A DNA stretch of 64,000 nt from Paenibacillus sp. Root52 (GCF_001426865.1 NZ_LMFO01000016.1:1-64000), one strand, 5' to 3'. Shown: positions 35,877 through 45,447, counted from the stretch's first letter. The notes: generated by a model from the letters alone, not told the origin. Program-made: numbers and translations.

Positions 35877-36179
35877 ACCAGCCTGTAAGGGCAGCTACAC
35901 AGAGGCATTTAATCTTTCACAGGTTCGATTGCCGGTAACTGTTAAAATGAATGCGATGTAATCATTATCCAACAGATTCAGAACTTGAAGAAATACATCA
36001 GTAAAATCGCAAATTATAGGATACCGCCTGATTCTGGTATAATACGTTTAATTATAGAGCGCTGCCTTGCGTGAAACTTCTTAGGCTGATCCATTTCATT
36101 TTCATGACTCACTTATGGGATGGGTTCACATATCAAGAAATTTACGCGGGCAGGTTGGTTCGGATGGAGGACAGGAACG
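35877..36179 (+). promoter_or_regulatory. Intergenic region with yabN promoter
   Basis: About 300 bases without a gene. An extended -10 TGGTATAAT (TATAAT at 36038-36043, TG at 36035-36036) with a weak TTATAG 18 bp upstream is the best promoter for yabN. Nothing else is evident. Confidence 0.5.
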
Positions 36180-37673
36180 ATGAGTGCAGCTTTAACCGTA
36201 GTGGGTCTTGGATCAGGAGATGCAGATCAACTAACTGTAGGTATTATCAAAAAAATGAAACAAGCGGCCATATTGTATGTCCGCACATTGGATCATCCCG
36301 TATTGCATGATCTGAAGCAGGAAGGGCTGGAGATGACATCGTTTGATGCCATCTACGAGGCAAAGGACTCATTCCCTGAGGTGTACGATGAGATCGCAAA
36401 TCGTTTGATTGAAGCGGCTCGGCAAGGCGAGCCAGGAACAGAGATCGTCTACGCTGTACCAGGTCATCCTATGGTGGCAGAGGCGAGTGTGCGCCTGTTG
36501 AAGGAACGTTGCCCACAGATGGGGATCTCACTTCAAGTGATGGGCGGTGAGAGTTTCCTCGACGAGGCATTTATACGACTAGGCTTTGACCCGATAGAGG
36601 GGTTCCAGCTTCTGGACGCCAGCAGTTTGAACACGGAGCTAGTGCAGCCGCAACTACATACGCTCATTGGACAAGTCTATGACGTATTCACCGCGTCAGA
36701 TGTGAAGCTGTGCTTGATGGACGTGTACCCAGACGATTATCCTGTATTTGTTGGACATGCCTTGGGGGTTCAGGGACAAGAGGTCATTCACAAGATACCG
36801 CTCCACGATCTGGATCGCATCGAGGGTTATGGCAACCTTTCACTCATTTATGTGCCCAAAAATACAGATGATGCATTGCGGCGGCGGTCGTTTGCCCGTT
36901 TGCATGAGATTGTCAACATTCTGCGTAGTCCCGGCGGCTGTCCTTGGGATCAGGAACAGACGCATCAGTCTATTCGCAAAAACCTGATTGAAGAAACCTA
37001 TGAGGTCATTGAAACCATCGATGAAGACGATCCCGACCACATGAAGGAAGAGCTGGGTGATCTGTTACTTCAGATTCTACTTCACTCCCAGATGGAGGAA
37101 GAGGTAGGTACGTTTAATGTGTATGACGTTATTGAAGGGCTGAATGATAAGCTCATCTTCCGTCATCCGCATGTATTTGGTGAGAATCAGGCAGAGGATG
37201 CGAATGAAGCTCTACAAAACTGGGAACAGATGAAGGCAGAGGAGAAAAAGCGCAAGGGGCTAGATCAACAGAATGATTCCGTATTAGACGGAATACCACG
37301 CGACCTGCCTGCTCTGATGAAGGGATATAAGTTACAGAAGAAAGCAGCTAAGGTAGGCTTCGACTGGGATGACGTTAATGGCGTATTTAGCAAAATTGAA
37401 GAAGAGCTGGCTGAGCTTAAAGAAGCTGTACAGCAGAATCAAACTGTAGAAGAACAGAAGCTGGAGCTAGGTGATTTGTTATTTGCTGCTGCCAACGTGG
37501 CGCGATTCATTCATACCGATCCAGAAGAGGCACTTGCGGCGACGAACCGCAAATTCACACAACGCTTCCAATACATTGAGGCACAGTTGCGTGAACAGGG
37601 TCGTACCCTTGCAGATAGCAATGTAGACGAGATGGAGCAATACTGGCAGGCAGCTAAGAAGGCAGGGCTATAA
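36180..37673 (+). CDS. yabN: Fused tetrapyrrole methylase-like / MazG pyrophosphohydrolase
   Basis: Encodes about 497 residues from the ATG at 36180 (GGAGG 9 nt upstream); a longer frame to 36120 lacks support. The N-terminal half (about 1-220) is a tetrapyrrole-methylase-fold domain (LTVVGLGSGDADQLT, YAVPGHPMVAEASV); the C-terminal half has a full MazG domain (LRSPGGCPWDQEQTHQSIRK, EETYEVIE, KEELGDLLLQILLHSQM) and a second MazG-like repeat. MazG hydrolyses nucleoside triphosphates to monophosphates. The methylase role is unknown. Confidence 0.94.
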   Translation: MSAALTVVGLGSGDADQLTVGIIKKMKQAAILYVRTLDHPVLHDLKQEGLEMTSFDAIYEAKDSFPEVYDEIANRLIEAARQGEPGTEIVYAVPGHPMVAEASVRLLKERCPQMGISLQVMGGESFLDEAFIRLGFDPIEGFQLLDASSLNTELVQPQLHTLIGQVYDVFTASDVKLCLMDVYPDDYPVFVGHALGVQGQEVIHKIPLHDLDRIEGYGNLSLIYVPKNTDDALRRRSFARLHEIVNILRSPGGCPWDQEQTHQSIRKNLIEETYEVIETIDEDDPDHMKEELGDLLLQILLHSQMEEEVGTFNVYDVIEGLNDKLIFRHPHVFGENQAEDANEALQNWEQMKAEEKKRKGLDQQNDSVLDGIPRDLPALMKGYKLQKKAAKVGFDWDDVNGVFSKIEEELAELKEAVQQNQTVEEQKLELGDLLFAAANVARFIHTDPEEALAATNRKFTQRFQYIEAQLREQGRTLADSNVDEMEQYWQAAKKAGL

Positions 37674-37978
37674 CAAACTTTTGTTTTGGCTCATATTGGG
37701 AAAACGTATTCCAAGATTGCAGCTAGTGTGTTATGATACGAACAAGTGTTTCGTTTGAATAGGTAGACATACATGATTAAACCTTGGCTGTTTAGGGTAC
37801 TGGACTTAGACTGCTGTTGGACAAGTAACTGCACGAAAGAAAAAAAGTCGTGAACCAAGGCAGGAATTCAGGTACCAAGCCAGAATACATGTGTAGTAAC
37901 CATACGCGGGGTCAACAGCAACGATACGTTGCCAAGGCATCGCAGATACTTTTTTTTCAATTTGGGAGGCTTTTAAAA
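37674..37978 (+). promoter_or_regulatory. hbs upstream region
   Basis: About 300 bases without a gene. A possible promoter is TTCCAA (37709-37714)-N17-TATGAT (37732-37737). A CACGA/TCGTG hairpin lies around 37831-37851. A long untranslated leader seems likely. Confidence 0.4.
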
Positions 37979-38251
37979 ATGAACAAAACAGATCTGATTA
38001 ACAACATTTCCACCAAAAGCGGTTTGACTAAAAAGGACGTTGAATCCGTATTGAACGGCTTTTTGGGAGAAATTACAGATGCACTTGCTAGCGGAGACAA
38101 AGTACAATTGATCGGCTTTGGCACTTTTGAGACCCGCAAACGTTCCGGTCGTACTGGCCGTAACCCACAAACAGGGAATGAGATCGTGATTCCTGAGTCC
38201 ATCGTTCCTGCATTCAAAGCAGGTAACAAACTTAAAGAAGCCGTAAAATAA
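37979..38251 (+). CDS. hbs: DNA-binding protein HU
   Basis: Encodes 90 residues from the ATG at 37979, with GGGAGG 9 nt upstream. It is a classic HU: MNKTDLINNIS at the N-terminus, GFGTFETRKRSGRTGRNPQTG (DNA-clamping arm) and VPAFKAGNKLKEAVK. It is the main nucleoid protein of Firmicutes. The stop TAA shares its last base with the rqcP ATG, so the two are coupled. Confidence 0.97.
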   Translation: MNKTDLINNISTKSGLTKKDVESVLNGFLGEITDALASGDKVQLIGFGTFETRKRSGRTGRNPQTGNEIVIPESIVPAFKAGNKLKEAVK

Positions 38252-38529
38252 TGCGTCTTGATAAATTCCTGAAGGTCTCCCGGCTGATTAAACGCCGCAC
38301 AGTAGCCAAAGATGTCTCTGAACAGGGACGTGTTCTGGTAAACGGACGTGAAGCGAAACCTAGCGCCGCTGTCAAAGTTGGCGATGAGCTTACCGTTCAG
38401 TTTGGTCAGAAGCTAGTTACAGTGAAGGTGGAACGTCTAGCAGAGAGCACCAAGAAGGATGAGGCGAGTAGCCTCTATACCTTGGTTAAGGAAGAGCCGA
38501 TTGCCAAGGACAACGGGCTGGACTGGTAA
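38251..38529 (+). CDS. rqcP: RNA-binding S4-domain protein RqcP
   Basis: Encodes 92 residues. The S4 motif MRLDKFLKVSRLIKRRTVAKDVSEQGRVLVNG fills the first 55 residues. RqcP (YabO/Hsp15-like) works with RqcH in C-terminal alanine tailing of nascent chains on stalled 50S subunits. It lacks a strong ribosome site and depends on overlap with hbs. Confidence 0.94.
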   Translation: MRLDKFLKVSRLIKRRTVAKDVSEQGRVLVNGREAKPSAAVKVGDELTVQFGQKLVTVKVERLAESTKKDEASSLYTLVKEEPIAKDNGLDW

Positions 38530-38576
38530 CAGCACTACCCAGCATACCCTTTTACAAATGAATAACCTTTGAATAG

Positions 38577-38609
38577 AAACGTCTTTCCCACCTCGGGGAG
38601 GGCGTTTTT
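38577..38609 (+). terminator. rqcP terminator
   Basis: AAACGTC-TTTCCC pairs with GGGGAGGGCGTTT around ACCTC, then TTTTT. Confidence 0.75.
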
Positions 38610-38706
38610 GTAATGTTAGATAGGTAATGCGTCAGTGCACAATCCTTTTGGTTCTATTCCGTACTTCTGCTCCATAAGCTAGGTGTATGAAGGAGGGGTA
38701 CATGCC

Positions 38707-38991
38707 ATGGTTGAGCACGGGAAGGCTAAACAGCATCATTTGAGCATGCAAAATCGGAAACTGTTAGATCTGACAGGCGTCTCCAATGTGGAGAGCTTCG
38801 ACAGTGAAGAATTTTTGCTTCAGACTGAACTTGGGCATCTGACCATCCGGGGGCACAATTTACATATCAAAAACCTGAGCCTGGAGGAAGGTCTACTGTC
38901 CATTGAGGGCACGGTAAGCTCACTTCAATATCTGGATCCCGGTTCTCAGAGTAAGAACAGTAAAGGCCTGTTTGGCAAGATGTTCCGATGA
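38707..38991 (+). CDS. yabP: Spore cortex protein YabP
   Basis: Encodes about 94 residues from the ATG at 38707, with GGAGGGG 8 nt upstream. Pattern KLLDLTGVSNVESFDSEEFLLQTELGHLTIRGHNLHIKNLSLEEGLLSIEG marks the YabP/YqfC family, needed for spore cortex and coat formation. The stop overlaps yabQ by 4 nt (ATGA). Confidence 0.94.
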   Translation: MVEHGKAKQHHLSMQNRKLLDLTGVSNVESFDSEEFLLQTELGHLTIRGHNLHIKNLSLEEGLLSIEGTVSSLQYLDPGSQSKNSKGLFGKMFR

Positions 38992-39557
38992 GTCCAGAAA
39001 CACAATGGATCACATTGATGTGGATGCTGCTTTCGGGAGCCGTGATGGGAGTGGCCTATGACAGTTACCGGGTACTGTCCGGTCAACTTCGGTTTCCAAG
39101 ATGGAGCATCCACACGCTCGATCTATTATATTGGGTTGCCTCCGCGCTGTTCGTTTTTCGGATGCTCTACGCCGGGAACCACGGACAACTGCGGTTTTAT
39201 GTCTTTTTGGGGCTGATTTTGGGGGTTTGCTTCTATTTTTGGCTTTTAAGTGTTACAACCCAGCGTTTTGTGGTAATGTTAATTAAACTCGCAAGAACGC
39301 TGATTCATTGGTGTGGACATATCCTTAACATCCTGATCGTTATGCCAGCTAAAGGAGTGTACAAGTTAGTTCGTGTGCTGTTAGGTTTTTTGCTCGCGAT
39401 CCTGCTATTCCTCGGCAAGTTGGTATTGCAATGTTTGGTACCATTCGGTAAGTTGTTCCGCTGGATGTTTAGGCCGCTCCTGAAATATTGGGTAACGCCA
39501 CGCTTTTTGATCCGTGCGGGTGCAAGTATTGCAGCGATATGGAGACGCTTGTTTTAA
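38988..39557 (+). CDS. yabQ: Spore cortex biosynthesis protein YabQ
   Basis: Encodes 189 residues with about four to five membrane segments, beginning with QWITLMWMLLSGAVMGVAYDSYRVL, the YabQ start. It is an outer-forespore-membrane protein required for cortex in B. subtilis. It is coupled to yabP by ATGA. Confidence 0.92.
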   Translation: MSPETQWITLMWMLLSGAVMGVAYDSYRVLSGQLRFPRWSIHTLDLLYWVASALFVFRMLYAGNHGQLRFYVFLGLILGVCFYFWLLSVTTQRFVVMLIKLARTLIHWCGHILNILIVMPAKGVYKLVRVLLGFLLAILLFLGKLVLQCLVPFGKLFRWMFRPLLKYWVTPRFLIRAGASIAAIWRRLF

Positions 39558-39569
39558 GGAGGTCCGATA

Positions 39570-39905
39570 ATGGGTAAAAAGCCTGTGGGTAGATCCACGG
39601 TTCCAACAGGTCAGGTTAAATCTGCGGGTGCACGAAGACGTCTAATGCTTTGGATGACATTTGTGATTGTTTTTGTCATTTGGGCAGGATACACCTTCCT
39701 TGTTCAGAGTGCGCAGATTTCGGACAAGAGCTCGCATCTAGCTACACAGCAAGCTTCTAAGGAAGATACGTTGAAAAGGCTAGATCAGTTGAAGTATGAG
39801 GTCAGTCGGTTGAAAGACCCTGAATACATAGGACAACTGGCGCGCAAAAAAGGTTACTATTTACCTGAAGAGACACCAATTAAGGTGGAAGAGTCAGGTA
39901 ACTGA
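39570..39905 (+). CDS. divIC: Cell division protein DivIC (FtsB-like)
   Basis: Encodes 111 residues. A short basic cytosolic tail, one membrane helix (about 26-46) and an extracellular coiled coil (about 55-85) ending in DPEYIGQLARKKGYYLPEETPI fit DivIC. It joins FtsL and DivIB in the divisome. AAGGAGG precedes the ATG, 12 nt after yabQ. Confidence 0.94.
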   Translation: MGKKPVGRSTVPTGQVKSAGARRRLMLWMTFVIVFVIWAGYTFLVQSAQISDKSSHLATQQASKEDTLKRLDQLKYEVSRLKDPEYIGQLARKKGYYLPEETPIKVEESGN

Positions 39906-39999
39906 TGGAATTAGGCTCATTACGGAGCAAGGGTTATAACTCATATATCTGAAGCCGTCATACCGGAAAAAATAGGCTCCCTTATAGGGTAGTGCTTAG

Positions 40000-40029
40000 T
40001 TGACCTTGGTTTGCGGCATAAGGTATAAT
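40000..40029 (+). promoter_or_regulatory. yabR promoter (sigma-A)
   Basis: TTGACC, 18 bp, TATAAT, 75 bp upstream of the yabR start. Confidence 0.65.
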
Positions 40030-40103
40030 TAAACCAGCACAGCATTGATTTTGGCATTCAAAAAATCGGGTTGTATATTTTTAAGGGAGGATCATTTTAT
40101 TCT

Positions 40104-40628
40104 ATGGCAATTGAAGTGGGCACCAAGTTAGAGGGCAAGGTGACAGGAATCACGCATTTTGGAGCATTTGTGGATCTGTCAGGAGGTGTCACGGGTCTCG
40201 TTCACATCTCGGAAATCGCCGACAATTACGTCAAAGATGTCAACGACCACCTGAAGCTGAATGACCAAGTTACAGTAAAGGTTATCAACGTTGACAAGGA
40301 TGGCAAGATCGGACTTTCCATTAAGCAAGCTGTTGACAAACCGGTTGAGCAACAAACACAATCCAGACCTCCGAGAGCTCCAAGACCGGAACGCAGTGGA
40401 GGAGATCGCGAACGATTCAGCGGCGGAGGCCCAAGTGGTGGCCAAGGTCGTGGTGGTGGCGGCGGATTTAACCGTGACCGTGGAGGCCGTTCTTTCAAGC
40501 CCGCAGCAGGCAAACCTTCATTTGAGGATAAAATGTCACGCTTCCTGAAAGATAGTGAAGAGCGGATTTCTTCGCTCAAGAAAAACACAGAAGGCAAACG
40601 CGGAGGCCGTGGAGCTAAGCGCGTATAG
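40104..40628 (+). CDS. yabR: S1-domain RNA-binding protein YabR
   Basis: Encodes about 174 residues starting MAIEVGTKLEGKVTGITHFG, matching B. subtilis YabR; GGGAGG is 13 nt upstream, a loose spacing. Residues 1-75 are an S1 domain (GLVHISEIADNYVKDVNDHL, VKVINVDKDGKIGLSIK). The rest is an Arg/Gly-rich disordered tail (about 85-130) and a basic end, features of RNA-binding proteins. A terminator follows. Confidence 0.93.
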   Translation: MAIEVGTKLEGKVTGITHFGAFVDLSGGVTGLVHISEIADNYVKDVNDHLKLNDQVTVKVINVDKDGKIGLSIKQAVDKPVEQQTQSRPPRAPRPERSGGDRERFSGGGPSGGQGRGGGGGFNRDRGGRSFKPAAGKPSFEDKMSRFLKDSEERISSLKKNTEGKRGGRGAKRV

Positions 40629-40656
40629 TCTGTCTCAACCTGATATCTAATATAAG

Positions 40657-40690
40657 AAAAGCCGTTGTCCTAAGGGACAACGGCTTTTTT
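40657..40690 (+). terminator. yabR terminator
   Basis: AAAAGCCGTTGTCC pairs with GGACAACGGCTTTT around TAAG, then a T run. Confidence 0.95.
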
Positions 40691-41173
40691 GCATGCTCTT
40701 TTATTCGAAATTGTAGAGATATGTGTATGTGGCAACAACATATTTACGCATTTTGAGGTTTACTGTCGTCCTTGTACGATGGACGGGATTAGTCGTCTTT
40801 TTTGTAAACTCATGCTCGGTCTCACCGATTTTCTGCGCTAGGCTGAAGAAGATATAAGAACATTTGTCGTCTACCATTTTTTACCGACATGTTTCCATGG
40901 CATTCCGCAGGTATCCCGGTTAATACGAGCTCATGCTGGAGACATGACGGTTCATAATCAGACATATTGGTTCTCGCTTTAGAACGTCCAAACAGAAGAA
41001 ATGGCAGTAAGGCCGGGGGATTGTCTCCTCCGCGCCAGTCGTATTTCTTTTGTCGTAAACTTTTTGAATCCTACCCACCTATTATGACAAACTACGTCTC
41101 TCAATCTATCTATAATCAGAAACATCGAGAACGAAACACGAAAATAACAATTATGCGAATGGGGTGCCTTGGG
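40691..41173 (+). other. Long intergenic region before spoIIE
   Basis: About 480 bases without a gene; the tRNA genes found here in B. subtilis were not seen. It has several TGTCG-type partial Spo0A boxes (near 40757, 40864, 41051) and a candidate spoIIE promoter at its right end. Confidence 0.5.
41084..41116 (+). promoter_or_regulatory. Candidate spoIIE promoter with 21-bp spacer
   Basis: ATGACA (41084-41089) and TATAAT (41111-41116) are separated by 21 bp. Wide spacing is the known hallmark of the Spo0A-activated sigma-A promoter of B. subtilis spoIIE. A near-match 0A box TGTCGTA lies at 41051-41057. Confidence 0.5.
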
Positions 41174-43681
41174 ATGATGGAAAAGTGGAATGTCATTCAA
41201 TTTCCGGGAATGAAAGCTGGTAAAGGGAGTGCAGAAGCTCGGGAGGAGCTATCGGTGCGGCTCAAACAGTGGATTAGTTCCCGCAAGGCTGTCCAGGTCG
41301 TAGCTACACGTAAATGGGTAATCCTGCTCACATTTATGGGTTTCCTGCTTGGCAAGGCAATGATACTAAATGAATTGTCACCGTTCGCTATCGCTTACTT
41401 CGCAGTCATTGCGTTCATGCGCAGAGATTACATTATTCCCGTCGGTGCTGCATTGTTAGCGGGAAGTCTCTTTGCCCCATTTCCAGTCCCACTCATCGTT
41501 GCCACAGAAATCGCTATCTTCTATCTCTTTTTTAGAGGTTTAGAGTCTTATGACCGTGCTGAATTATCTTATGCACCAGCGATGGTGTTTACGACTACTT
41601 TTATGGTCAAGTTGTTCGCTGTTGTCATTGGGCCATCGTTCAGTTGGTATGCCATGCTGATGCTTACGATGGATTCCGTACTCAGCTTCGTGCTTACGCT
41701 AGTGTTTATTCAGGCGATACCGATTTTTACGTACCGCAAAAAAAAGTTCAACCTAAAGAACGAGGAGATCCTCTGCCTAATCATCTTACTAGCTTCTGTC
41801 ATGACAGGAGCAGTTGGGTGGACGATACAGTCTTTATCTGTCGAGCATATGCTCTCCCGATATCTGATTCTAATCTTTGCGCTAGTGGGCGGAGCCCCCC
41901 TTGGTGCTTCAGTGGGAGTTATTACAGGGCTTATCCTGAGCCTGGCTGATATGACAGCCATATATCAGATGAGTCTTCTCGCTTTTGCAGGGATGCTGGC
42001 AGGGATGCTACGAGAGGGGAAACGAGCAGGGGTAGCGTTAGGCATGCTGCTTGGATCATCGATCCTGGCGATATATTTAGGTGGACCAGGTGACGTTATG
42101 AATTCGTTATGGGAGACCTGCGCAGCCATCGTGCTATTTATGTTAACGCCAAAAAGTATGATGACGGCCATATCCAAATATGTGCCGGGCACGCAGGATC
42201 ATACCAAGTCGCAGCATGAATATGCGAAGCGAATACGCGATGTAACCGCAGAGCGAGTAACCCGTTTTTCTCAAGTGTTTCGGCAATTGTCACGTAGCTT
42301 TGATCAGATGTCGGGCACGGGAGAAGCGGCACAGAATGAAGGCGGGATGGAGCATTTTATGAATGCTGTGGCAGAGGGATCATGTGCTAATTGCTTCAAA
42401 CGGGCTCAGTGCTGGGATGCAAAGTTTATTCAGACGTACAAATATATGACCGATGTCATGAGCTCCATTGAAGCTAATCCCGAAATGTCTGGCAAGCAGA
42501 TTCCAGCTGAATGGAACCGGGTCTGTGCCAAGCCTGAGGAGGTACTTGAGGTAATGAGAGCCCAATATGGGCTGTATCAGCATAACATGCAGTGGAAGCG
42601 TCAGATCGTCGATAGTCGGCAGCTCGTGGCAGAGCAGCTATCTGGCGTATCCCAAGTCATGGAGGATTTAGCGAAGGAAATTCAACGTGAAAGTGAGGAA
42701 ATGGTTCAACAGGAGGAGCAGATTCGAGATGCGCTTGAATCACTGGGGCTGTCTATCCACTCCATTGAAATTATAAATCTGGAAGCAGGGAATGTTGAAA
42801 TTGAAATTGTACATGCGTATACACGTGGGTTCGATGAATGCCGCAAGATGATTGCGCCATTAATATCGGATGTATTAGACGAGCACATTGCGGTGCTGCA
42901 TGAAACGATGATGGATGCTCGGCAAGGCTTAGCGACGGTAACCTTCGGGTCAGCCAAAACATTTGAGATCAGCACAGGAGTAGCTGCGGCTGCCAAAGGG
43001 GGAGATCTGTTATCAGGGGATAGCTTCAGTACGGTTGAACTGGGCAATGGTACTTTTGCAGTGGCGCTAAGCGATGGTATGGGCAATGGGGAACGTGCAC
43101 GCATGGAGAGCAGTGCAGCGCTGAATATCCTGGAACAATTACTTCAATCGGGAATGGATGAAAAGCTGGCGATCAAGTCAGTAAATTCTGTACTCATGCT
43201 TCGGTCACCTGAAGAGATGTATGCCACAGTAGACATGGCTTTGATTGATGAATATACGGCAGAGACCACATTTATGAAAATTGGTTCGACGCCAAGCTTT
43301 ATTAAACGAGGGCAGGAGGTTATTCAGGTATCAGCTAGTAATTTGCCTATTGGCATTATCAAGGATATTGAGGTCGATCTGGTAACGGTACAGCTTCAGC
43401 CTGGGGATATTCTGATCATGATGACCGATGGCATCTATGATGCACCCGGCTATGCCGTCAACAAAGAATTATGGATGAAGCGACTTATTCAAGAGATTGA
43501 CAGTGACGATCCGCAAGATGTGGCAGACTGCTTGCTTGAAAGTGTTATTCGATATCAGCAACATGAGATCTATGATGATATGACTGTGGTTGTAGGCAAA
43601 GTAGAGCATTATCGCCCGGAGTGGGCTACGCTTCGCGTGCCTGGCATTAATCGAATGGAACGACCACGAACGGTGAGTTAA
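41174..43681 (+). CDS. spoIIE: Stage II sporulation protein E (PP2C phosphatase)
   Basis: Encodes about 835 residues from the ATG at 41174 (41177 also possible); B. subtilis SpoIIE has 827. About ten membrane helices (roughly 45-320) are followed by a linker domain and a C-terminal PP2C domain with GDSFSTVELGNGTFAVALSDGMGNGERA and MMTDGIYDAPG, the metal-binding aspartates. It dephosphorylates SpoIIAA to release sigma-F and helps form the polar septum. A longer open frame upstream is not supported. Confidence 0.96.
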   Translation: MMEKWNVIQFPGMKAGKGSAEAREELSVRLKQWISSRKAVQVVATRKWVILLTFMGFLLGKAMILNELSPFAIAYFAVIAFMRRDYIIPVGAALLAGSLFAPFPVPLIVATEIAIFYLFFRGLESYDRAELSYAPAMVFTTTFMVKLFAVVIGPSFSWYAMLMLTMDSVLSFVLTLVFIQAIPIFTYRKKKFNLKNEEILCLIILLASVMTGAVGWTIQSLSVEHMLSRYLILIFALVGGAPLGASVGVITGLILSLADMTAIYQMSLLAFAGMLAGMLREGKRAGVALGMLLGSSILAIYLGGPGDVMNSLWETCAAIVLFMLTPKSMMTAISKYVPGTQDHTKSQHEYAKRIRDVTAERVTRFSQVFRQLSRSFDQMSGTGEAAQNEGGMEHFMNAVAEGSCANCFKRAQCWDAKFIQTYKYMTDVMSSIEANPEMSGKQIPAEWNRVCAKPEEVLEVMRAQYGLYQHNMQWKRQIVDSRQLVAEQLSGVSQVMEDLAKEIQRESEEMVQQEEQIRDALESLGLSIHSIEIINLEAGNVEIEIVHAYTRGFDECRKMIAPLISDVLDEHIAVLHETMMDARQGLATVTFGSAKTFEISTGVAAAAKGGDLLSGDSFSTVELGNGTFAVALSDGMGNGERARMESSAALNILEQLLQSGMDEKLAIKSVNSVLMLRSPEEMYATVDMALIDEYTAETTFMKIGSTPSFIKRGQEVIQVSASNLPIGIIKDIEVDLVTVQLQPGDILIMMTDGIYDAPGYAVNKELWMKRLIQEIDSDDPQDVADCLLESVIRYQQHEIYDDMTVVVGKVEHYRPEWATLRVPGINRMERPRTVS

Positions 43682-43763
43682 TTCTCTCTACTCTGTTTGA
43701 ACTCTCTCCAATCTGGCAATGCTATTCATAGAGTTGGAGAGTTATGAAGCGGAGGGATATCGA

Positions 43764-44516
43764 ATGAAGCAAATTTTGTTGATAACCGACGGTTGTTCAA
43801 ATGTAGGGACAAGCCCAGTACTCGCTGCTTCTGAAGCGAACGAGGAAGGGATTACGGTCAATGTTGTTGGCGTTATAGATTATGGCACGATAGGTGAACT
43901 AGGAAGCCGGGAAATAGAAGAGATTGCGAAGGCTGGGGGCGGGATTAGTCAGATTGTGGGGACAAGGCAGCTTACTCATACAATGCAGATGATGACTAGA
44001 AAAACAGTGGTTCAGACGATTCAGCAGGCGGTTAATAGAGAGCTAACACAAATTTTGGGAGATCAAAGCCCCAAAACGGTGACTGATCTTGACCCAGAGC
44101 GTCGTGCTCAGGTCGTGGAAGTGATGGATAATATGGCGGAAACCGCCCCGTTGCAGGTCATTCTGTTAATCGATGTAAGTGCGAGTATGAAACCTAAGCT
44201 TGCAGCCGTAGAAGAGGGAATACGAGATTTGATGTTAAGTCTACAAGCTCGTGCTGGATCAAGCCGACTTTCGGTATTTCATTTTCCTGGGCGTCACAGT
44301 GGTGAGGATGCTGTCATGGATATCAACTGGACAACCGATCCGAGTAGTGTCCGATCTCTGTTCGGACGTCTGCAGATGAGGGGAGCGACGCCCACAGGTC
44401 CTGCGATTCAGAAGGTGATTGATTTTTACCGATATGGTACACTGGAGGGACAGCAGGAAATAGAAGGGAAATATCGCATTGAAAGAGAAGAGATGCTCGG
44501 TGACAACGTTGTCTGA
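43764..44516 (+). CDS. yabS: vWA-domain protein YabS
   Basis: Encodes about 250 residues from the ATG at 43764, with GGAGGG 7 nt upstream. It is predicted to be cytosolic. Segment KQILLITDGCSNVGTSPV opens it, and LLIDVSASMKPKL (about 137-149) carries the DxSxS metal site of a von Willebrand A fold. The function is unknown; it always pairs with the kinase gene yabT. It overlaps the next frame. Confidence 0.88.
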   Translation: MKQILLITDGCSNVGTSPVLAASEANEEGITVNVVGVIDYGTIGELGSREIEEIAKAGGGISQIVGTRQLTHTMQMMTRKTVVQTIQQAVNRELTQILGDQSPKTVTDLDPERRAQVVEVMDNMAETAPLQVILLIDVSASMKPKLAAVEEGIRDLMLSLQARAGSSRLSVFHFPGRHSGEDAVMDINWTTDPSSVRSLFGRLQMRGATPTGPAIQKVIDFYRYGTLEGQQEIEGKYRIEREEMLGDNVV

Positions 44517-45447
44517 CGCCTCTTTCCCACCAGGAACAGTTATTACTGGGAAATGGAATCGCAGCCGTTATACGATTCGAAAGTTGCTGGGCAAAGGAGC
44601 TAACGGCATCGTTTTTCTTGTCCAGCGGGGTGAAAATGGCAAACACTATGCACTTAAAATGGGGTTTGATCCCGTAGATTTGCAATCAGAGATCAATGTG
44701 CTCAAATCTTTTCAATTACAGCGCAATCATGAGGCCCTTCGGCAGAGCGGCGTTCCCTCCTATCTCAAAGATGTGGATGATTATGCCGTTCGTGACCGTG
44801 ATATTCCTTTTTACGTGATGCGTTACGTTCGAGGTGAGGCTTTACATCACTTCATTCGACGTCAGGGTACGGAATGGACACTATTGGTTGGACTCAGACT
44901 TCTGCAAAAATTGGCACAGCTGCATCAGGCAGGGTGGGTATTTGGTGATCTTAAACCCCAGAATGTACTCGTATCCGATTATGGTCATGTAGAACTTATT
45001 GATTATGGTGGAGTTACATCGATTGGTCGAAGTGTCAAACAGTTTACAGAGTGGTACGACCGTGGATTCTGGAATGCTGGAAGTCGGACTGCTGACAGCA
45101 GCTATGATGTATTTGCTTTTGCAATGCTGATGATTCATGTATTGGAGGCTGATGCGCTCAAGGCACTTGCTGCTGAAGGGTTACCACAATTGCGGAGTGT
45201 GAACCAACTGGTGAGCTTGGTGGAGCGGAGTGAACGACTCAGACCGTTTCGTCATTGGATGATCCAGGCGTTGCGAGGTCAATTCCTTGATGCCGAACAT
45301 GCGACCAAGGGTTGGAAGGAGCTTATGGCTCGGCCGATTCCTTCGAGACGACGTTCTCAGCATTCAACACCAAGATGGCTCAAAAATTCATTTGCTGTAT
45401 CCGTTATACTACTTATTGGGGTACTGATCTATGCGCTTCGGTTCTAA
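44479..45447 (+). CDS. yabT: Serine/threonine protein kinase YabT
   Basis: Encodes 322 residues from a TTG at 44479 (GTG at 44500 is an alternative). It has a kinase fold with LLGKGANGIVFLV (glycine loop), ALKMGF (lysine), VFGDLKPQNVLVSDYG and LIDYGG. The HRD motif reads FGD, keeping the catalytic Asp, and DFG reads DYG. One membrane helix at the C-terminus (about 299-321) anchors it. In B. subtilis YabT is a DNA-activated kinase acting in sporulation on RecA and AbrB. Confidence 0.92.
   Translation: MKEKRCSVTTLSDASFPPGTVITGKWNRSRYTIRKLLGKGANGIVFLVQRGENGKHYALKMGFDPVDLQSEINVLKSFQLQRNHEALRQSGVPSYLKDVDDYAVRDRDIPFYVMRYVRGEALHHFIRRQGTEWTLLVGLRLLQKLAQLHQAGWVFGDLKPQNVLVSDYGHVELIDYGGVTSIGRSVKQFTEWYDRGFWNAGSRTADSSYDVFAFAMLMIHVLEADALKALAAEGLPQLRSVNQLVSLVERSERLRPFRHWMIQALRGQFLDAEHATKGWKELMARPIPSRRRSQHSTPRWLKNSFAVSVILLIGVLIYALRF

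Noticed and set aside
40691..41173. tRNA genes before spoIIE
   Set aside because: B. subtilis has tRNAs here, so I looked for acceptor and T-loop sequences; only weak look-alikes such as TTTTTGAATCCTACCCACC were found, with no cloverleaf.
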